Positions 58,465 through 64,000 of a stretch of 64,000 bases of DNA are shown piece by piece; the stretch's first letter is position 1; every line of letters begins with the position of its first letter. Location of the stretch: positions 47,435 through 111,434 of the forward strand of contig RCAB01000187.1 of assembly GCA_003640385.1 (NCBI GenBank), in the 5' to 3' direction. The notes under the pieces are model-generated. The model had not been told where the DNA came from, did not search any database, and was given only the letters and a program-made list of their open reading frames with translations. This stretch comes from Setaria digitata (taxonomy: Eukaryota; Nematoda; Chromadorea; Rhabditida; Setariidae). The position numbers were made by a program, and so were the translations under genes.

Positions 58465-61400
58465 CTAATTATGCTTTGCTTTGTGACCCGTCGCATAAGC
58501 AGCCCAGCGATTTGCAGTTTTATTAAGGAATTCATCTTTTGTAATAATGTAAAGCCATTTCAATAAATAAATATGGACGGAGTGATAATCCCAACGCGCT
58601 AAATTTGGCGCGATTCTCAAACCCAAATGTCTTAAATCATAAAAACTCCCACTACCGGTATCAAAAAGAGGTAGAAAAATTCTCAAACTTTCTAGGCCAA
58701 CGGAAAATAATGTGGCGGAATCATTTCCATTACCATGCGAAGCAGAAATTTGCGCAAAATCATACAACCCAATCAATGAATACAAAAAACCGTTAAGAAC
58801 AAATGTGCCTGGTGTAGTTGGATACTCTTCAAACCATGGATGACCAAAAAGTTTGTTCAGCACTCCACCTTTTGCAGCCTCCTGTAAATGAAATATTTAT
58901 TTCGGATTTCAACCTTGTAATGTTTACATATTATTCTTCAATTTTGTGAAAAAACTGAACGAAAAGTCACACCTTTTTAAATTAAAATAGTCTCATTATT
59001 GAAATATAAAAACCTTAGTCATACTAACTTCCTTAATTTCAATACTTATCAACGTTTGCAATTAATTTTATAGTGGTAATTTTTTTAAAAAAGATCTGGA
59101 AAAACTTCCTAGTCTTTTGAATGTGTGCCGAAATATAAAATGTGATTCAGTATAGTGATAAAAATTTTATTACAAAGTTTATCATCCAAAATAATAGAAA
59201 TCTAACAGCCTGTACCGTATTGAACAAATCAAGAGCACATTTTGCAGTTTGCAAATACTTTAAATCATTCGTTACAACATAGGCTCGCGTAAGCACACTC
59301 AAAGCATGTCCTTGAGCCATTGCACTATACCAACCGCTCGGCAAAATTAAGCGTTTATCAGCAATTGACCTGCAAAATTGCATAAAATTGAGTGCGTCAG
59401 CTAAAACTAACTTTTGAATAGCTGTTTAACTTTAAAAAAAAAAACTAGAATATGTGAGCACAATAACCTTATTTTTTTGTTTCAAATCTGATAGAGAAAG
59501 GTGACATTTGCAGACTAATTATTACTTTTTAAACTTTAAGCATAAAATTTACCGTTCAACAGGAACCGACCAGCCACCATGTTTATCTTGATTGTTAACT
59601 AACCAGTCCGCCGCTGTGAGAAAATGTTCGAGATGAGCAGAAGAACGCTGTTTAAAATCTCGAATTACCGAATGTCCTCGAAAAGTAATCGATTCGATAA
59701 TAATATCGCCTGAAAATACTGCTTAGAATGAAGATTTTCCAGCATAAATATGTGAATTATTTCTATCATATAACAAGTCTATGTACAACTATTAACAGCA
59801 AGTGAAGATAAAACTCAGGTGGACCGAAATTGAATCTAAACTTTTAGATATACGATGCCTATGATAATTATTTCTTAAACATAAGCCTTAATAGATAGTA
59901 AACTACCTCCTTGTAGGGATTAAAGTTATCTACTTAAATAACTTTCCTGAAATTTATACTTCCCCCACACTTTCTTTTCTATTTTCTTATACTATAATGT
60001 ACATATTAGACAGATGGGAAATCAAAGAATACCTGGATGGAGAAGAACACTTTCTCTTTTGCTTGAGGTCAATGCAAGGGCTCGACCGGCATCAACCAGC
60101 AAATCACGGCAAATCCACCGCCATTCATTTGAATTTGGTTTTTCACCCAATGAGTAATTATAAACAGTCTAAAAATTAATTTATTCTTCGAAACAATATT
60201 TCAGTCAAATAATAAGCATATATAAATTATGATGAAATAAATGATTTATAAATCAGGAGTCCGAAAGTTAGCATTTCTTTCTCTAACAAGAATGAAAATT
60301 TTAATATAGAGTAAAATTCATAGCAGCTGTATCTACGGTAATGAAAAAGATCCATATTAGGTTAAATAATAATAAACATCGTTTTTCTTTTTGTCGTTCC
60401 AAACACACTGTTGATCATCACTATGGATATAATGCAGGAGCACAGCTTTTTGAGACTATAAAGACGGAGGGTAATAAAAGAACAAATGAAAATATAATTT
60501 ATCATTCTCGAAGCAGATAGCAGCCTTAAACCTTGGCTCATATAACTTAGGTATTACAATAGATTTTATTATATACTTCCACAGATTTTGCGACGAAAAT
60601 CTAATACTGCTTTCTTATCAAAGGAAACTTGGTGCTCACATTAATAAGCTTTAAATTGATTGTAAAAGAACCATCCGCGTCAGACAACCAAAAGAATGAC
60701 AGTACTGGAAATGCTGGATCTCCATCAAGTAGCAAAGAAACACCGTGATCTAAAACTTAAAGTGATTAGATTATTCAAATTAAAACCGGAGCATGTAGAA
60801 GATGAAGATGATCAAGTAGAACGACGAATTTTTTCACTATGAGCTAAACTAAGCATATCCAAGCCATTAGAATGATACGAAAAAATTGATAAGAACACAC
60901 CAAGAAGACCGAATACAAACCAGGAGCGTTAATTTCAATACTCGTCGAGTTTGCTTCTTCATCAAAATCTAATTTAAAACCATTTCCTTCAAGCGTATTA
61001 TCATCCCACTCCCCTGCTGTTGTTCCTTTGACAAATGCAATCGATGGTGGAGCTAAAAAATGTGAAAATTTATAAAAATAAGAGTATTCTGCAAAACTTA
61101 AATGTAGATCTGGTACCAGTTTTGAATCGACTATAATGTTGCAATGCATACTGAGCAATTTGTATAGGATAGAAATAAGGGACTGCTGACCACTGTGTTG
61201 ACAGTGGCACTCCTGAAACTAGTATAAACAAGATAAATTATATAAATTAATAAATTATAATACATGATAATAACAAAATAGATTGAAAATAAGTTTTCCA
61301 AAAATGGAAAACAAAAACATAATAGACTAATTACAAATACTTCGCCTGAGCCTAAGCGACTAAAAAGAAAAATCAACCATGCTGGGCGCTGATGCAGCGA

Positions 61401-62344
61401 ACACGATCTCTAGTTTCTACGCTATATGATGCAAAGTGACCAAAAGCTCCACGATAATCGTAATGGATGAAATCAGGAAAACGAACGCGAGCATGTGATG
61501 TTGACCATTCAAAATGTTTTGATATTAAATTTGATCCTAAAATTATTACGGGATTCAAATTCTGAAAAAACTCTCAGAATTTACAAGAGGAGCTTGCTCC
61601 ATAACTACAAGCTTTAAGCGTCTAATCTAGAACATAGCTATGGATATTTTCAGGTCAGTACTCACATAAGAAAAACAAATGTTTAAACCTTTGAAAATTC
61701 TCCCAGAGACATCGAAATGCTTTTTAAGAAAAGCATTAAAAGGAAAATACACTTCATTTGCAATTTTATCTGTATAGCATCGATATGCTTTCTCGTTATC
61801 AACTGTACAGGAAATTTCTTCCAAAGCTGAGTTTCTATTTTGGATTTCCCCGACCTGAAATCAAGCAACGAAATAAGCAGAGAATATTGGCATCATATGG
61901 AAGAATTCAACAGCAAGCTACGAGTGAAAAAAAAAAGAAACCAGAACAAAAATATTACTGTGCATATATGTATAGAGTCTCAATTAAGCAGATAAGACAC
62001 ACTGCAAGCGAAGAAGTGGAATTCTTTCCATTTACCTTAATTCATTTTGTCCTTGAAATAGAACACATCATCTCTTAACTTTTCTAATCCTATTGACTAT
62101 TTTAAATTTAAAAACCTTGTATTCATTAAAAGTTTTATGGAATTAAAAATATCACGATTAGCAGAGTTCGAAAAGAGCAGTTGGTAATCATAAGAATGCT
62201 TACCGGTGTTAAAGTTGGGCATGGTTGTGAAACGACGAGATCAGGTGAAATCGTTTTTTGGGGCGCCTTTAGGGTCCAAAAAACTGAAACTGTGAAAAGT
62301 GCTAGTAGCACAGTGAGAATATGTCGTGATCTAAGTCTTATCAT
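58465..62344 (-). CDS. hse-5: Heparosan-N-sulfate-glucuronate C5-epimerase
   Basis: Converts D-glucuronate to L-iduronate in N-sulfated heparan sulfate chains in the Golgi. Eleven exons on the minus strand: 62344-62204, 61854-61689, 61536-61378, 61212-61117, 61052-60921, 60749-60640, 60455-60378, 60168-60033, 59709-59553, 59369-59216, 58881-58465. All phases agree and give 581 residues (human GLCE 617). The N-terminus is a type II anchor ([16 protein letters not shown], about 8-23). Then come a beta-rich domain ([28 protein letters not shown]...YPIQIAQY) and the C-terminal alpha/alpha barrel ([63 protein letters not shown], about 536-546), ending AKHN like the human enzyme. The active-site-lining Tyr/Arg-rich motifs are intact. 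The exon 7 donor (AACGAT|GTTTAT) is weak but is the only GT before the in-frame stop. No frameshift or stop seen. Confidence 0.94.
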
Positions 62345-64000
62345 AACAGTTTTCGCCGAGCAGCACTACTAACCAGCATTACACATGCATAACGTTCTGC
62401 CATCAGCTTATCACATTTCCACACAAACTCTGCTTGCTATCTTCAGCTGAAAATCACTTAAGGATAAATCTGAAAACAAAAAGCAGGAAAAGATATGGAA
62501 AGGACGTAATGTATATTACACGCTTATGGAAGAATAGCAGAAAAGGAGAAATAGAACCGTGGCAAAATAGTGGCATTATCCAAGCATTTCCTCACGTATT
62601 CCGTCCGACTCGAAGTCTCTCAAAAACTCTTAATGCTCTCGAGAGTTACCCGAAACTAGCTCACTACCAGGTTAATTAAATGGAACTGGCACAAATCATT
62701 AGGTGAAAAATATAAAATCGAGACAAAAAAAAACGAATCCAACAAAAAAAAAAAATATTTCCAAAAGCCTCTCAGTTCTCCCCGTTCTTATGAACAAAAT
62801 TTGGCATGAAAAACTTCTGTAACAGAATAAAAGAACAAACACTGTAAATGACCAACACCGCCATCACTCCCACCACTCCACCACCTCGCGAAACAATTCT
62901 ACGCTGAAAACACTGTGAAAACCGTCATCCTCTGTGGAATCAAACTGCTCCACTTCAACTCTTCAAACTAACACTCATTAAAATCTGTCTAATTGGTTTA
63001 AAAAGTGTAGTTAGACAGTAGTGAATGAATACAATGAATACAGTTTGCTTGGACCAGATCATCTATTCTTTTATTGGTTATGTTACTTTAAATTTAACTA
63101 CGCCTTCCCATGTCTTCTCCTTTCAGTAGCTGTTAACCGAAGTACTAGCTGCTGATAAGAATTTTTATCACTGTTAATGTTTTCCATTCATGGTTGTGAG
63201 ATTAAGACTTATTCGGAAAAGCAATTTAGCAGCAACTAAATTATTGCAGTACGATACAGTAATTTAGGTGGTAGGAGCAAAATGATCGGACCGAATAAGA
63301 TGATTCAAGCCACAACTATTTTTTTCAGCTTGCGATAGAAATTTTCAGTAGAAATTTGCTAAAATCAACACTTGTGAGTGGAAAAGGAAATGTTGACAGT
63401 GTGGTTTTTACTGATTAGAAAATTCTTAAATAAAACTGAAAATTCCGAATTCTTTCATATTAAAATTTAAATTAAGTCGCAAGAAGTTAGCAAACAACAA
63501 AATACAAGTTGCAGTCCTCTTGGATTGTAGCTTAATCAGACATGAAGTGAACAGAACTGAATGGACTTTAAGGCATTACAAAATATTTGATGAAATTCGA
63601 ACTCCATGCTTCCATTTCATGCGAACATTTAAATTCGCTGTACTACTTGAATGTTAGTTTCAACTTTTAGAACTCGGAAGTATTGGTTCAAAAACCGAAT
63701 TGAAGAAAGGTGCTGATGGAATGGGACAATGTTGCAAATGCAATAATTTCGGCCGATGAGTGAATATTTGAACGGTCGGTGCACTGAAGATATAAATTAC
63801 GTACGCCGCACGGACGTCGGCGAAATGTTTCGTTTCAACAATTTGACCTTCAAAACACACTATATTCAGTCATTCATCTATCTAAACTAATGATGCGATA
63901 TTATAACAAATAATTATTGTACATATTTCGGATCAGATTTTAAATTGAAACTTAAGATTAATTTGACTGTAATTATATTTGGGGATGTAGTGCTTTTACC
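62345..64000. other. Right-end intergenic stretch
   Basis: It should hold the epimerase promoter. Poly(A) runs at about 62726-62756. A slightly GC-richer patch around 63700-63860 carries a 66-codon minus-strand open frame with no recognised domain; it could be the edge of a gene that lies to the right. Nothing else supportable. Confidence 0.45.

Noticed and set aside
1..64000. CRISPR arrays, bacterial operons or endosymbiont (Wolbachia) inserts
   Set aside because: No spaced direct repeats and no bacterial-type genes; every recognised gene is a spliced animal gene.

Overview
The window is nuclear DNA of a nematode, most likely a filarial or other spirurid worm. Three things point there. The DNA is very AT-rich. 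The genes are cut into many small exons with introns of about 70-700 bp. Most start codons lie a few bases after a TTTCAG-type acceptor with no matching upstream exon, which is how spliced-leader trans-splicing sites look. The species itself is inference; no species-specific marker was seen.

Layout from left to right. At 316-499 (-) is the first coding exon of the spliceosomal protein SmD1, cut by the window edge. At 1886-13070 (+) is a ten-exon SR-type RNA-binding protein with the order RRM - RS - RRM - acidic tail; its second RRM is split by a 6.7-kb intron that holds a GC-rich island. After 6 kb without a recognised gene, which includes a perfect 23-bp inverted repeat, 19197-20238 (+) encodes a predicted secreted protein with 12 cysteines that I do not recognise. 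At 21971-28082 (-) is a complete 15-exon glycogen branching enzyme. At 34122-37895 (+) is a ten-exon beta-1,4-galactosyltransferase-family enzyme whose specificity residue predicts GalNAc transfer (LacdiNAc synthase, BRE-4 type). At 46543-51141 (-) is a pentameric ligand-gated channel subunit that has lost both cysteines of the signature Cys-loop and has a strange, all-hydrophobic M2. At 58465-62344 (-) is an 11-exon heparan sulfate glucuronyl C5-epimerase (HSE-5/GLCE type). The rest is AT-rich intergenic DNA with microsatellites and small repeats.

The genes do not form an operon: strands alternate and gaps are several kb. Two themes recur: mRNA splicing (SmD1 and the SR protein sit divergently about 1.4 kb apart) and carbohydrate enzymes (glycogen branching in the cytosol; LacdiNAc and heparan sulfate synthesis in the Golgi).

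The assembly has five single-N joins (28584, 39466, 41032, 46110, 53862). Each is flanked by near-identical direct copies of 88-162 bp, which look like contig ends that overlap but were never merged. All exon models below were built by eye from splice sites, phase and recalled family sequences. Each was checked so that phases add up to an open frame, but none has transcript support.
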